Below, piece by piece: positions 8,296 through 17,399 of a stretch of 64,000 nucleotides of DNA. Origin of the DNA: Flavicella sp963932955 (lineage in GTDB: Bacteria; Bacteroidota; Bacteroidia; Flavobacteriales; Flavobacteriaceae). The notes beneath the pieces are model-generated. The model was given only the letters and a program-made list of their open reading frames with translations, did no database searches and was not told the DNA's origin. The translations under genes were made by a program, and so were the position numbers. The stretch covers positions 1-64,000 of the forward strand of contig CAWVRK010000009.1 of the NCBI GenBank assembly GCA_963932955.1, given 5' to 3'. The first letter of the stretch is position 1; each line of letters begins with the position of its first letter.

Positions 8296-9996
8296 TCACC
8301 CTTCCATTTCGATGTCCTTGAGAACCAGCTGCAAGGTAGTGTGCCCTTGCCAATGGTTTTCGTCCAAGGTAAAAGCGGCTTTAAAAGCATTGCTTTTCTG
8401 AACCAATGCATGTTTGTCACCCAATCCAAAACCGATGGCGGCATAAGTTTTGGGGTCTGCACCCGACAAAATACTCAGTTTTAAATGCCTTTTGTCCTCT
8501 CCAACCTGCTTTCCATAACCGTTGTCCCTCAGACCGCTTGCCATAAAAACGGGGTGCATGTTCGCAGGTCCAAAAGGAGCCATTTGGCTTAAAATCCTAA
8601 AAAACTTAGGACTGATATCAGACAAATTGAGCTCGCTGTCGATTCTTATCTCTGCTGTTCTCAATTCGGGAGGAAGGGTGTTTTTTACCACTTCTTCAAA
8701 GGCGGCTTTGAAGGGTTCATAGTTCTCTGGCAGCAAAGTCAATCCCGCTGCGTATTTGTGACCTCCAAATTGTTCAATGTATTCGCTACAGGCTTCCAAT
8801 GCCTTGTAGACATCAAAGCCTTTTACAGACCGAGCAGAGGCCGCTAACGTGTCGCCGCTTTTGGCAAATACCAACGTCGGACGGTAGTGGTTTTCAATCA
8901 GTCGGGAAGCCACGATTCCGATAACCCCTTTGTGCCAATCTGCTTTGTAGACCACCGAAGTGAACCGCTCCTCTTCTTGGAGGTCTTTGATTTGCTGCAA
9001 TGCTTCTTCGGTTATTTTTTTATCGAGATCTTTTCTGTCAGAATTGTAGGTCTCGATGGCAGCTGCAAATTTTTGGGCTTTTTCCAGATTGGATTCTGTG
9101 AGCAAGTCCACCGCGTGCAAACCGTGTTTCATCCTTCCTGCGGCATTGATTCTCGGAGCGATCACAAAGACCACATCCGTGATGGTAAAAGTAGTTTTGG
9201 CTACCTGTTGGAGCAACGCTTGGATTCCGGGACGTGGGTTTTGATTGATGACCTGCAATCCGTGGTATGCGAGAATTCTGTTTTCTCCCGTCATGGGAAC
9301 GATATCAGCAGCGATGGCCGTAGCTACCAAGTCCAAATAGGGCAGCAATTCTTGAAAATCTTGCCCTTTGGATTTTGCCAAAGCTTGGATCAGCTTGAAA
9401 CCTACCCCACAACCACAAAGTTCGTCATAGGGATAATGACAATCATTCCTTTTGGGATCTAAAACTGCAACAGCCTTTGGAATTTCTGGTCCGGGGCGGT
9501 GGTGGTCGCAGATGATAAAATCGATGCCTTTTTCTGTCGCATAAACAACCTTTTCAAGGGCTTTGATGCCGCAGTCCAAAGCGATGATCAAGGAAATGTC
9601 ATTGTCCGATGCAAAATCAATTCCTTGGTAAGAAATGCCATAGCCTTCTTGGTAACGGTCGGGAATGTAGGTAGTGACCTGTTCGTAGGTTTCCAAAAGA
9701 TAGGAAGAGAGCAAGGAAACAGAAGTAGTGCCGTCTACATCGTAATCTCCGTAGACAAGGATGTTTTGACCTTGCTGTACAGCGCTTTCAATACGAGCCA
9801 CCGCAAGGTCCATGTCTTGCATCAAATACGGGTCGTGAAGTTGGTCCAGACTTGGCCGGAAAAAAGCTTTGGCAGCTTCAAAGGTTTCAATTCCTCTTTG
9901 CACCAACAATTTGGCAAGGGTGCTTTCCACACCCAAAGCTTTTGAAAGGGCTCGGACTTTTTGGGAGTCGGGTGCTATTTGAAGGTTCCAACGCAT
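8296..9996 (-). CDS. recJ: Single-stranded-DNA-specific exonuclease
   Basis: 5'-3' single-strand DNA exonuclease of the DHH phosphoesterase superfamily, used in recombination and mismatch repair, 566 residues. Metal-binding motifs are in order: DYDVDGTTS at 84-92, ALDCGIKAL near 140, DHH at 164-166. The DHHA1 part carries GGHKYAAGLTL, and an OB-like C-terminal domain follows. It is the last gene of the long minus-strand run starting at yicC, 60 bp after the OsmC gene. Confidence 0.96.
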   Translation of the reverse strand: MRWNLQIAPDSQKVRALSKALGVESTLAKLLVQRGIETFEAAKAFFRPSLDQLHDPYLMQDMDLAVARIESAVQQGQNILVYGDYDVDGTTSVSLLSSYLLETYEQVTTYIPDRYQEGYGISYQGIDFASDNDISLIIALDCGIKALEKVVYATEKGIDFIICDHHRPGPEIPKAVAVLDPKRNDCHYPYDELCGCGVGFKLIQALAKSKGQDFQELLPYLDLVATAIAADIVPMTGENRILAYHGLQVINQNPRPGIQALLQQVAKTTFTITDVVFVIAPRINAAGRMKHGLHAVDLLTESNLEKAQKFAAAIETYNSDRKDLDKKITEEALQQIKDLQEEERFTSVVYKADWHKGVIGIVASRLIENHYRPTLVFAKSGDTLAASARSVKGFDVYKALEACSEYIEQFGGHKYAAGLTLLPENYEPFKAAFEEVVKNTLPPELRTAEIRIDSELNLSDISPKFFRILSQMAPFGPANMHPVFMASGLRDNGYGKQVGEDKRHLKLSILSGADPKTYAAIGFGLGDKHALVQKSNAFKAAFTLDENHWQGHTTLQLVLKDIEMEG

Positions 9997-10056
9997 GGCG
10001 GTCTCTTATCCGTTTATAATTTCTTGTCACTCCCCAAATATTTTGCGGAGTGAGGT

Positions 10057-10479
10057 CTACTGCTCGATGTATTCCGTATGCACGATGACCTCTGCAAATT
10101 GTCGGAACATTTCCATTACCCCACAATATTGGGTCACGGAAAGATCAACGGCTTTCTCAATTTTTGATTTTTTAAAATCGGAGCCGTAAAATTTAAACGT
10201 GACTGATACGCTGCGGTAGGTTTTTGGGTGTTCTTCGGTCAATTCTCCTTCCACATCAATGGTGAAATGAGCGACCTCCGCTCTCATTTTCTTCAACAAA
10301 GAAGAGATGTCCATTCCTGCACACCCTGCCAATGCCGAGAGCATCATCGCTTTTGGGCGGACACCTTTACCTTCGCCTCCAAACTCTTCAGCACCGTCAA
10401 TGGAAACGGTTCCTCCGGGTCCTTCGGACTCAAAATGCATCTTTCCTTTCCAATTCAGTGCTACTTTGTGTATGGTCAT
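10057..10479 (-). CDS. OsmC family peroxiredoxin-like protein
   Basis: Small cytosolic OsmC/Ohr-fold protein, 140 residues. Members reduce organic hydroperoxides with a cysteine pair, and both are present: C53 in LAGCAGMD and C119 in TQYCGVM. ATG 10479 (MTIHKVALNW) was chosen over the open frame to 10527 because it matches the family N terminus and lies after the MOSC gene stop. It follows MOSC by 19 bp. The exact substrate is unknown. Confidence 0.88.
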   Translation of the reverse strand: MTIHKVALNWKGKMHFESEGPGGTVSIDGAEEFGGEGKGVRPKAMMLSALAGCAGMDISSLLKKMRAEVAHFTIDVEGELTEEHPKTYRSVSVTFKFYGSDFKKSKIEKAVDLSVTQYCGVMEMFRQFAEVIVHTEYIEQ

Positions 10480-10498
10480 TCTCGTTAATTTTAAGTTT

Positions 10499-11038
10499 TT
10501 ATTTTCTTGCTTCGTACACCTCAGCAATGGTCTTGTTGTCTTTTTTTTCTTCGAGGAGCGTCAGTACATCTCCCGCTTTTACGGATCCTGTTTGGAGAAC
10601 TTTAAAATAGACACCACTTTTGGATTCTTTCCAAAATTGTTTGATGATTTTTGCATCGTTGAAACGCATGCCCAATTTTACACAGGGATCTCTCGGTTCG
10701 GTGGCTTCAATGATTGCTTCCCCAACTCGGTAACGGCTCCCTACACGTATTTGTGCCTCGTCTAAGCCTTCCACAGAGAGATTCTCACCAAACATGCCAT
10801 AGTCCCAATCTAAATTGGGAAAACGCACTTTCCAAAAAGGATAGTGTTCGGCGCTATATACATAGAGGGCTCTGTTGGTTCCTCCGTGGTGCTTGCGATC
10901 GATGACTTGGTCATCAACAACGTCTTCATGGCCAAGTACAATCGTAGAAACGGGTTTTTTAAAGATCCCTGTATCCAAGATCGTCCCCTTCCAATCTACT
11001 TTTTTTCGCTCTCCGATATTGGTCGCTACTACTCTCAT
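10499..11038 (-). CDS. MOSC domain-containing protein
   Basis: Stand-alone MOSC (molybdenum cofactor sulfurase C-terminal) domain protein, 179 residues, related to YiiM. The domain binds sulfur or molybdenum cofactor species through a conserved cysteine, here C119 in EPRDPCVKLG. Other family segments are HHGGTNRALYVYS and YGMFGENLSVEG. It starts 4 bp after the GH3 gene stop and is clearly in the same operon. The physiological substrate is not known. Confidence 0.9.
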   Translation of the reverse strand: MRVVATNIGERKKVDWKGTILDTGIFKKPVSTIVLGHEDVVDDQVIDRKHHGGTNRALYVYSAEHYPFWKVRFPNLDWDYGMFGENLSVEGLDEAQIRVGSRYRVGEAIIEATEPRDPCVKLGMRFNDAKIIKQFWKESKSGVYFKVLQTGSVKAGDVLTLLEEKKDNKTIAEVYEARK

Positions 11039-11042
11039 CCTT

Positions 11043-12539
11043 TTAGGCTTCTACAAATGTTTCTAGTACTTGTGCGATTTTACGGTTGTCAGACAGTTGG
11101 GGGATTTTGTTTTGTCCTCCAAACTTCCCTATGGACTTCATATAGGCATGAAAGCCTCCCTTTGCCACTTTTCGAATCAAAAGAGGGCGCAATACTTTTC
11201 CTTCGATCAAGTCAAAATAATAGATGTTTTGTATTTGCAAAGAAGCATCTATCTCAGCAGCAAAACTTTCTAGGTCTTCGGGTTCTTTTTCAAATTCGAC
11301 AAACCACTCGTGGTAGGGCAAGCCGTTTTTAGGCTCTACTTGTGGTGCTACGGTAAATTCGCTGATGACCACGTCTGTTCCTTCGACAGCATCTTTCAAG
11401 GCTTGATCGACTTCTTTTCCAATGACGTGTTCTCCAAAAGCAGAAATAAAATGTTTGATGCGACCTGTCACTTTGACTCGGTAGGGTGCAAGGCTTGTAA
11501 ACTCGACTGTATCTCCAATATTGTAGCCCCACAAACCGGCGGTGGTGTTTAGAATGATAACATAATTGACGCCCAATTGCACGTCTTTTAGGGAAACTCT
11601 CGTAGGGTTTTCCTCATGGAATTTATTGGCGGGAATAAATTCGTAAAAAATACCGTTGTCCAGAAGCAACAACATACCGTTTGCTGTTTGACTGTCTTGA
11701 AAAGCAATGAATCCTTCCGATGCCGGATACAGTTCTACGTAGGCAATTTTTCTACCAATCAAAGATTCAAATTTGTTTTTGTACGGTTCAAAATTGACGC
11801 CTCCATAGATAAAGAAATTGAATTTGGGAAACAGCTCGGAGACGGTCTTGCCTGTTTTTTCGTACAATTTCTCAAAATACATTTGTACCCAAGAAGGAAT
11901 GCCACTGATGACCGTCATCTCTTCTTGTAGGGTTTCTTCTACAATGGCATCTACTTTGGTTTCCCAATCTTGAATACAGTTGGTCTCCCAAGATGGCAGT
12001 CGGTTTTTGAGCAGGTATTTTGGCACATAGTGCGCTACAATTCCACTCAATCTTCCGAGTTTGATGCCTTTTTGATCTTCCAAAATAGGGCTTCCTTGTA
12101 AAAAGATCATTTTGCCGTCTACAAAAGAAGTGTCTCCTGTTTCTGCGATGTACAAGAGGATGGCATTGCGAGCAGACTTGATATGCGTAGGCATAGATTC
12201 TTTGGTGATGGGAATGTACTTGGCACCGGAAGTAGTTCCAGAAGTTTTAGCAAAATAAAGGGGTCTTCCCTTCCACAAGACATTGTTTTCTCCAGCGATT
12301 ATTCTTTCTACATAGGGCCGAAGGGCTTCGTATTCCACGACAGGCACCTTGCTTTTAAAGTCCTCGTAATTGGAAATAGACGCAAATTGATGGTCTTTTC
12401 CAAAGGCCGTATTTTTGGCTTCCGAAATCAAGTTTTGGAACACTCTCTCTTGTGTTTTTATGGGGTTCTGTGCCCATTTCTGGACTTTTTTCTGAACGAA
12501 TTTTGCAAACGGAATTGCAAAGGCTGCTTTGATACTCAT
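11043..12539 (-). CDS. GH3 auxin-responsive promoter family protein (putative acyl-amido synthetase)
   Basis: GH3-family, ANL-like adenylating enzyme of 498 residues. Plant GH3 proteins join amino acids to hormones such as jasmonate and auxin; the bacterial role is unknown. The ATP/AMP motif is SGTTSGAKY at residues 100-108, and VELYPASEGF and YNIGDTVEF are further family motifs. A C-terminal domain begins about residue 370. The ATG overlaps the stop of the upstream M23 gene (TAATG), and MOSC follows after 4 bp, so translation is probably coupled. No amino acid or acyl-CoA genes nearby hint at a substrate. Confidence 0.9.
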   Translation of the reverse strand: MSIKAAFAIPFAKFVQKKVQKWAQNPIKTQERVFQNLISEAKNTAFGKDHQFASISNYEDFKSKVPVVEYEALRPYVERIIAGENNVLWKGRPLYFAKTSGTTSGAKYIPITKESMPTHIKSARNAILLYIAETGDTSFVDGKMIFLQGSPILEDQKGIKLGRLSGIVAHYVPKYLLKNRLPSWETNCIQDWETKVDAIVEETLQEEMTVISGIPSWVQMYFEKLYEKTGKTVSELFPKFNFFIYGGVNFEPYKNKFESLIGRKIAYVELYPASEGFIAFQDSQTANGMLLLLDNGIFYEFIPANKFHEENPTRVSLKDVQLGVNYVIILNTTAGLWGYNIGDTVEFTSLAPYRVKVTGRIKHFISAFGEHVIGKEVDQALKDAVEGTDVVISEFTVAPQVEPKNGLPYHEWFVEFEKEPEDLESFAAEIDASLQIQNIYYFDLIEGKVLRPLLIRKVAKGGFHAYMKSIGKFGGQNKIPQLSDNRKIAQVLETFVEA

Positions 12540-13909
12540 TACTCGAATTCAATAAAATTTTCAGGGTTCACCGGATAGCCTTGAAACCACATTTCAAAAT
12601 GCAAATGTGGGCCGGTACTGTATTCTCCACTTGTACCCGCCAAAGCGATGACCTCCCCCGATTTGATTAGATCTCCTTGTTCTCTATAAATTATCTCGTT
12701 GTGTTTGTACACAGACAAATACTTGTTTGTATGTTCTATAATGACCACATAACCTGTCCCTGCAGTCCAAGCTGAAAATACAACGGTCCCATCTGCAATG
12801 GCTTTTACAGCAGTCCCTTTGGGCACTGCAATGTCCACAGCATAGTGTTTTTCTTTGGCGTTGTAGCTTTCTGTTAGAATTCCCTTGACCGGCGCAAAAA
12901 AGACCAAATCTACCTTGTCGGTTTCGTAGTCAAACAAGCTAAAACGGTCTTCTCTTTCCACTGCTTCTCGAAACAAAGAATCCCTCTTGGAGGCAATTAG
13001 CAAGGCTTCTTCTGAAACCTCAATGTCTTGAAAAGGTATTTCGTCAGAAAGTTCGCCCACTTTTCGCTGTTGTGCTAAGACATGGGCTCTAAGACTGTCT
13101 AAAAGATACTCTTTTAAAGTCAAAGTGTCTTTCAATTGAGCTGTTTTTTTGTCGTGCTCTGCCTTCAGTTTCATTTCTCTTTGTCGGTAGGATTTCGACA
13201 GGGAGGCTTGGTATTCCCGCTTTGATTTTTTCCCCGTTGGGCTGGATGTCACTGAAGAGCTCTCTAATTTGTAGAATGCTGATTGAAACTTTTGAAGAGA
13301 ATCATCTTTTTGCTTCAACAATTCATAGTTGTTTTGAAGTTGTTGCGAAAGGCTATCGTTTTCAGAAATGAGGATTTCCTGACTTTCTTTGTTGCGTTTT
13401 AAGAGCAGGTTTTTTTCTTTTTGGTAGTGGGACTGAAAGGTACTGTCTAGCTGCAAACGAACCTTTTGAAGCACTTTGTTGAGCGAGTCGTTGTTTGAAA
13501 ATCGAAATGTATTTGGCAGGTTTACGTAATCCTTTTCCGTAAACGGGAGTTGCATCGCTACAGTTGCTTCTTCTCCAATCAGAATGGGGCGGATGGCTTC
13601 TGTAAATTTTTTAAGTGTCGAAATTTGAACTTGTAAGGAATCTACTTTGTAAAATAGCTGTGAGGCTTGCCGTTTCAATTGGGTAGAAGAAAAACCGGGA
13701 ATGTATGCCTTGATTGGAGTAAACGCAATTAACAAAACGGTCAAAGCAATCAACAATACACTAAAAACACCGCCCAACACAAAGACATTCAAGCGGGTCA
13801 ACTTGAAGGAAAAACGCTCTTCAAAAGAGTCCTCGTTCAAAACTACCAAGCGAAATTTCTTGGTCAGCTTATTTTTGAGTTTGCTGGTATTTTTATTTTG
13901 TTTGGCCAT
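12539..13909 (-). CDS. Membrane-anchored M23 family metallopeptidase with coiled coil
   Basis: Cell-wall LytM-type zinc endopeptidase, 456 residues. A transmembrane helix at about residues 37-60 follows a basic cytosolic N terminus. Residues of about 75-300 are rich in Gln, Lys, Glu and Leu and probably form long coiled coils. The catalytic domain is C-terminal with H355 and D359 (HYAVD) and HLH at 435-437, so the active site looks intact. It may cut peptidoglycan itself or help localise other hydrolases. It follows nadD by 114 bp and overlaps the GH3 start. A TATATTTG element lies on the minus strand at 13920-13927, only 11 nt before the ATG. Confidence 0.9.
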   Translation of the reverse strand: MAKQNKNTSKLKNKLTKKFRLVVLNEDSFEERFSFKLTRLNVFVLGGVFSVLLIALTVLLIAFTPIKAYIPGFSSTQLKRQASQLFYKVDSLQVQISTLKKFTEAIRPILIGEEATVAMQLPFTEKDYVNLPNTFRFSNNDSLNKVLQKVRLQLDSTFQSHYQKEKNLLLKRNKESQEILISENDSLSQQLQNNYELLKQKDDSLQKFQSAFYKLESSSVTSSPTGKKSKREYQASLSKSYRQREMKLKAEHDKKTAQLKDTLTLKEYLLDSLRAHVLAQQRKVGELSDEIPFQDIEVSEEALLIASKRDSLFREAVEREDRFSLFDYETDKVDLVFFAPVKGILTESYNAKEKHYAVDIAVPKGTAVKAIADGTVVFSAWTAGTGYVVIIEHTNKYLSVYKHNEIIYREQGDLIKSGEVIALAGTSGEYSTGPHLHFEMWFQGYPVNPENFIEFE

Positions 13910-14024
13910 TGTTAGAGGACAAATATAGGCAAACCCAATAGTTTTTTAAAGAATTTGGAAATTGATTTTTCTGTCTTAATCATTGAAAAAAACAGATCTC
14001 AAATTGCAAGGAAGAGCTGGCCCC

Positions 14025-14606
14025 TTATTTCTTGTAGAAATTCATTTCAGAGATGTACTTCCAAACTACTTCTGGAAGCAATGGACGAACATTTTTACCG
14101 GCTTTGATAGCTTTTCGAATGTGCGTAGAGGAAATCTCCACAATCGGAGCAGCGATGTGTTGGATGTTTTCAGAAGTTACTTGTACTTTTTTGGAATTGT
14201 TACTGACGCGAGGATAGACGTAAATGGGGTGATTCTTTAGGATTTCTTCGTGGTTTTTCCATTTGTGCAAACCCTGTAAATTGTCTTCCCCCATGATCAG
14301 ACTGAATTTCTTGTCTGGGTGTTTTTCTTGGAGATACGCTAAGGTATTGATGGTGTAAGAAGGCTGTGGAAGTCCAAATTCAATATCGGTCGGCTGGAGC
14401 AAGGGATACGGCTCTGTCGCTTTGTAAACCAAGTCATAACGTTCGTAATTGTCAAGTAAAGTGGCCTTATTTTTAAAAGGGCTTCGAGGCGTAACCACCA
14501 TCCAAACCGCATCCAAATCGGTGTGTTCCACCAAATGATTTGCGATAATGAGATGCCCAACGTGAATGGGATTGAACGTTCCAAAATACAGACCGATGTT
14601 GTTCAT
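14025..14606 (-). CDS. nadD: Nicotinate-nucleotide adenylyltransferase
   Basis: Cytosolic nucleotidyltransferase that makes nicotinic acid adenine dinucleotide from NaMN and ATP in NAD synthesis, 193 residues. The N terminus holds GTFNPIHVGH, with the HxGH signature at 15-18, and the C-terminal ISSTHIRK motif contacts ATP phosphates. It lies 30 bp after gmk in the same direction. Confidence 0.96.
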   Translation of the reverse strand: MNNIGLYFGTFNPIHVGHLIIANHLVEHTDLDAVWMVVTPRSPFKNKATLLDNYERYDLVYKATEPYPLLQPTDIEFGLPQPSYTINTLAYLQEKHPDKKFSLIMGEDNLQGLHKWKNHEEILKNHPIYVYPRVSNNSKKVQVTSENIQHIAAPIVEISSTHIRKAIKAGKNVRPLLPEVVWKYISEMNFYKK

Positions 14607-14636
14607 GGCAACTTGTTTTTATGGTTTTCCGTGCGC

Positions 14637-15266
14637 TTAAGAGTCTTTGTCTGAAGCCAGTTGTTTTGAAAAATCCACCACCATTTGAACGGCTTCTTGT
14701 TTTGCGATTTCCAAAGAATCGTTGATCAAAACCACGTCAAAATCTTCAGCGTATGCAATTTCTTTTGCTGCTTTGCCTACACGTTCTAATATCTTGGATT
14801 CGGAATCCGTTTTTCGGTTTCGAAGACGGCGTTCCATTTCGTCCAAGGAAGGCGGTTTTACAAATACAGACAGGGTGTTTTCAGGGAATTGTGCTTTGAT
14901 GTTCAAGCCGCCGACCACATCAATGTCAAATATTACATGCTTGCCCATGCTCCATATGCGTTCCACTTCAGCCTTTAAAGTTCCGTAAAAATGATCCGTA
15001 TAAACTTCTTCCCACTCCAAAAAACCTCCATTGTCAATGTGCTTTTGAAAAACAGTCTTGTCCAAAAAATAATAATCAACTCCGTCTTGCTCTTTTCCGC
15101 GAGGGGGTCGAGAGGTAGCAGAAATCGAAAAGTCCAAGTTCAATTCCTTTTGAGACAGCAGGTGTTTGACAATCGTTGTTTTTCCAGACCCTGAAGGTGC
15201 AGAAAAGACAAATAGTTTTCCTTTTTTTAAGGAAATTTCCAACGGCTGGTTTTCGGGTGTCTGCAT
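14637..15266 (-). CDS. gmk: Guanylate kinase
   Basis: Converts GMP and ATP to GDP and ADP in the cytosol, 209 residues. The P-loop is PSGSGKT at 24-30, followed by the GMP-binding segment ATSRPPRGKEQDGVDYYF and the lid motif RRLRNRKTDSE. An in-frame TTG at 15287 would add seven residues; ATG 15266 fits the family better. yicC-gmk-nadD is a common order in this lineage. Confidence 0.96.
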   Translation of the reverse strand: MQTPENQPLEISLKKGKLFVFSAPSGSGKTTIVKHLLSQKELNLDFSISATSRPPRGKEQDGVDYYFLDKTVFQKHIDNGGFLEWEEVYTDHFYGTLKAEVERIWSMGKHVIFDIDVVGGLNIKAQFPENTLSVFVKPPSLDEMERRLRNRKTDSESKILERVGKAAKEIAYAEDFDVVLINDSLEIAKQEAVQMVVDFSKQLASDKDS

Positions 15267-15295
15267 TGTGGTATTTCGAATTTTCAAGGGTTTCT

Positions 15296-16153
15296 CTATA
15301 AAATGTTCAAAACTTGCTCTTTGATTTTCTCCAATTCATTTTTCATCTGAACCACCACTTGCTGCATGGCGGCATCGTTGGATTTGGAGCCGGTGGTATT
15401 GATCTCCCTACCGATTTCTTGAACAATAAATCCTAACTTTTTCCCATCGGAATGGTCGTTGGAAAGCTCTTTGAGGAAATAGTCCAAATGGTTTGCCAAA
15501 CGTACTTTCTCTTCGTTAATGTCTAGTTTTTCGAGGTAGTAGATGAGTTCTTGTTCGAACCTGTTTTCATCGATGGACACTTTCAGCTCGTCAACAGCTT
15601 TTCTCAAGCGTACTTTTACATGTGCCAAGCGTTGCGCGTCCAATTGTTTGATTTCTTCGAGGTAGTTTTGAATGTTGGCAATGCGTAACTTAAAATCATC
15701 CTCCAAAGAAAAAGCTTCGTCTTTTCTGTATTGTACAATCTCTAGCAAGGCTTTGTCAATACCTTCTGAGATGAGTTGCCATTCACCAGCATCCAATTCT
15801 TCTCGAACAACTTTTAGGGCGTCCGGGAGTCGCATGGCGATTTCCAAAAAGTGAATTTCGTCTCCTGAACTCATGGCTTTGAGTTCCTCTATATAACTTG
15901 ACACCACCTGCTTGTTGATGGCATTTTGAAATTCTCCCGAAGTAGTTTCAACATAGATGGAAAAATCAACCTTCCCTCGCATCAAACTCTTGGCGAGTTT
16001 TTTGCGCACCTCCATGTCCTTTTCCTTGTAATAGGAAGGTATTCTGGTATTCAGATCCAAATTTTTACTGTTGAGCGACTTGACTTCGACGGTTACTTTT
16101 TTTGTAGGCAAATGCAAAACACATTTCCCATAGCCTGTCATTGATTGTATCAT
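15296..16153 (-). CDS. YicC/YloC family endoribonuclease
   Basis: YicC-type protein of 285 residues, a family with reported endoribonuclease activity linked to RNA turnover. It begins with the conserved MIQSMTGYGK, and the C-terminal DUF1732 part contains KKLGFIVQEIGREINTTGSKS. It is the first gene of a minus-strand run continuing through gmk and nadD, with a -7 promoter element 21 nt upstream of the ATG. Confidence 0.93.
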   Translation of the reverse strand: MIQSMTGYGKCVLHLPTKKVTVEVKSLNSKNLDLNTRIPSYYKEKDMEVRKKLAKSLMRGKVDFSIYVETTSGEFQNAINKQVVSSYIEELKAMSSGDEIHFLEIAMRLPDALKVVREELDAGEWQLISEGIDKALLEIVQYRKDEAFSLEDDFKLRIANIQNYLEEIKQLDAQRLAHVKVRLRKAVDELKVSIDENRFEQELIYYLEKLDINEEKVRLANHLDYFLKELSNDHSDGKKLGFIVQEIGREINTTGSKSNDAAMQQVVVQMKNELEKIKEQVLNIL

Positions 16154-16173
16154 ATTTTGTTGCTAAAATTAGG

Positions 16174-16181
16174 CAAATTTA
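16174..16181 (-). promoter_or_regulatory. -7 promoter element of the yicC-gmk-nadD run
   Basis: The minus strand reads TAAATTTG, an exact TAnnTTTG match, with its last base 21 nt from the yicC ATG. This spacing recurs at several genes here. Confidence 0.6.
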
Positions 16182-16289
16182 CAGTTTTTAATTGAGAGTC
16201 TTATAGAAAAGCGGACAAAGGAAGGACTGTGTTTTTTTCTGTGGAAGTAGGGAAAGTAGCATTCCTTTTATGGGTCCAAACTAAAATGG

Positions 16290-16297
16290 TACTTTTG
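16290..16297 (+). promoter_or_regulatory. -7 promoter element of the glycosyltransferase gene
   Basis: TACTTTTG matches TAnnTTTG, and its final G is 21 nt before the ATG at 16318. It overlaps the alternative GTG start at 16297, which argues for the ATG. Confidence 0.55.
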
Positions 16298-16317
16298 TGT
16301 TTCAAAGATTCGCATTG

Positions 16318-17364
16318 ATGAAAGAAAAAACAAAACACTTGTTGGTCATTCGTTTGTCCGCAATGGGAGATGTGGCCATGGTTGCTGTCGTACTTCGCGC
16401 ATTGATGGCGCAGCACCCAAGTCTTAAAATAACCGTCCTTTCCAAATCTTTCTTGGCGCCTCTCTTTGAAGAATTTCCCAAGGTTTCTTTTTACGCGGCC
16501 GACACCCAAGGGATTCACAAAGGATTTCGAGGGATCTACCGGCTTTACAAAGAACTCAAACCCTTCGGTTTTGACGGAATCGCAGACCTTCACAACGTCC
16601 TTCGATCTCGGCTCTTGTCTTTGTTTTTTTGCGGCACCCAAACCTTTCGATTGGACAAAGGAAGGGCAGAAAAAAAGGCCTTGATACGACTTGAAAACAA
16701 AGTGTTTACACCCCTAAAAACGAGTCACGAACGTGCAGCAGATGTGTTTCGGAAATTCGAGTTCGAGGTGGATTTGTCCCAAACACCTTTTCCAACTCCC
16801 CTTGCATTGACCACTGCCTTGAAAAGTGAAATCCAATTCAAAGCAGGCATGAAGTACATCGGCATTGCTCCTTTTGCGCAACACGCTTCCAAAAGCTATC
16901 CGTTGGACCTGATGAAGGTCGTACTTCTAAAACTCTCAAAGACTCCAAACGTCCAACTCCTGTTGTTTGGTGGAGGAAAAGAGGAAATCACTGTTTTAAA
17001 AGCCTTTGAACAAAAAATTACAAATGTACAATGCATGGCCGGGAAACTACAATTGAAAGACGAGCTACTCCTAATCTCGCATTTGAATTGCATGCTGAGT
17101 ATGGACTCGGGCAACGGACATTTTTCGGCCTTGTATGGAGTTCCTACGGTAACACTTTGGGGAGGAACCCACCCCTACGCAGGCTTTGCGCCGTTTCAAC
17201 AAACACCCGAAAACAATCTGCTCCCTGATTTGAAAAAGTATCCACACATTCCCTACACGGTTTTTGGAAATAAAATGCTGCCTGGTTACGAAAATGTGAT
17301 GCAAACCATCGCGCCTGAAACAGTGGTGGCAGAAGTCCTTCGTGCATGTGACAACGAGGCCTAG
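16318..17364 (+). CDS. Glycosyltransferase family 9 protein (heptosyltransferase-like)
   Basis: GT9 family enzyme, 348 residues, with two Rossmann domains. Family features are the N-terminal LLVIRLSAMGDVAM, the nucleotide-sugar region IGIAPFAQHASKSYP near residues 180-195, and MDSGNGHFSALYGVPTVTLWG near the C terminus. Such enzymes add heptose or related sugars to the LPS core at the inner face of the inner membrane. It is a lone gene with its own -7 element; no other LPS genes are near, so the sugar is unknown. Confidence 0.88.
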   Translation: MKEKTKHLLVIRLSAMGDVAMVAVVLRALMAQHPSLKITVLSKSFLAPLFEEFPKVSFYAADTQGIHKGFRGIYRLYKELKPFGFDGIADLHNVLRSRLLSLFFCGTQTFRLDKGRAEKKALIRLENKVFTPLKTSHERAADVFRKFEFEVDLSQTPFPTPLALTTALKSEIQFKAGMKYIGIAPFAQHASKSYPLDLMKVVLLKLSKTPNVQLLLFGGGKEEITVLKAFEQKITNVQCMAGKLQLKDELLLISHLNCMLSMDSGNGHFSALYGVPTVTLWGGTHPYAGFAPFQQTPENNLLPDLKKYPHIPYTVFGNKMLPGYENVMQTIAPETVVAEVLRACDNEA

Positions 17365-17373
17365 AAAGGTCGG

Positions 17374-17399
17374 AAAAAACAAGGATACTCGCTTGTTTT
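17374..17399. terminator. Bidirectional terminator between convergent genes
   Basis: AAAACAAG (17376-17383) pairs with CTTGTTTT (17392-17399) around the loop GATACTCG. Flanking A and T runs suit both the glycosyltransferase and DUF6427 genes, whose ends meet here. Confidence 0.6.

Noticed and set aside
8887..9462. 191-residue plus-strand open frame opposite recJ
   Set aside because: Antisense shadow of RecJ with no recognisable pattern or promoter.
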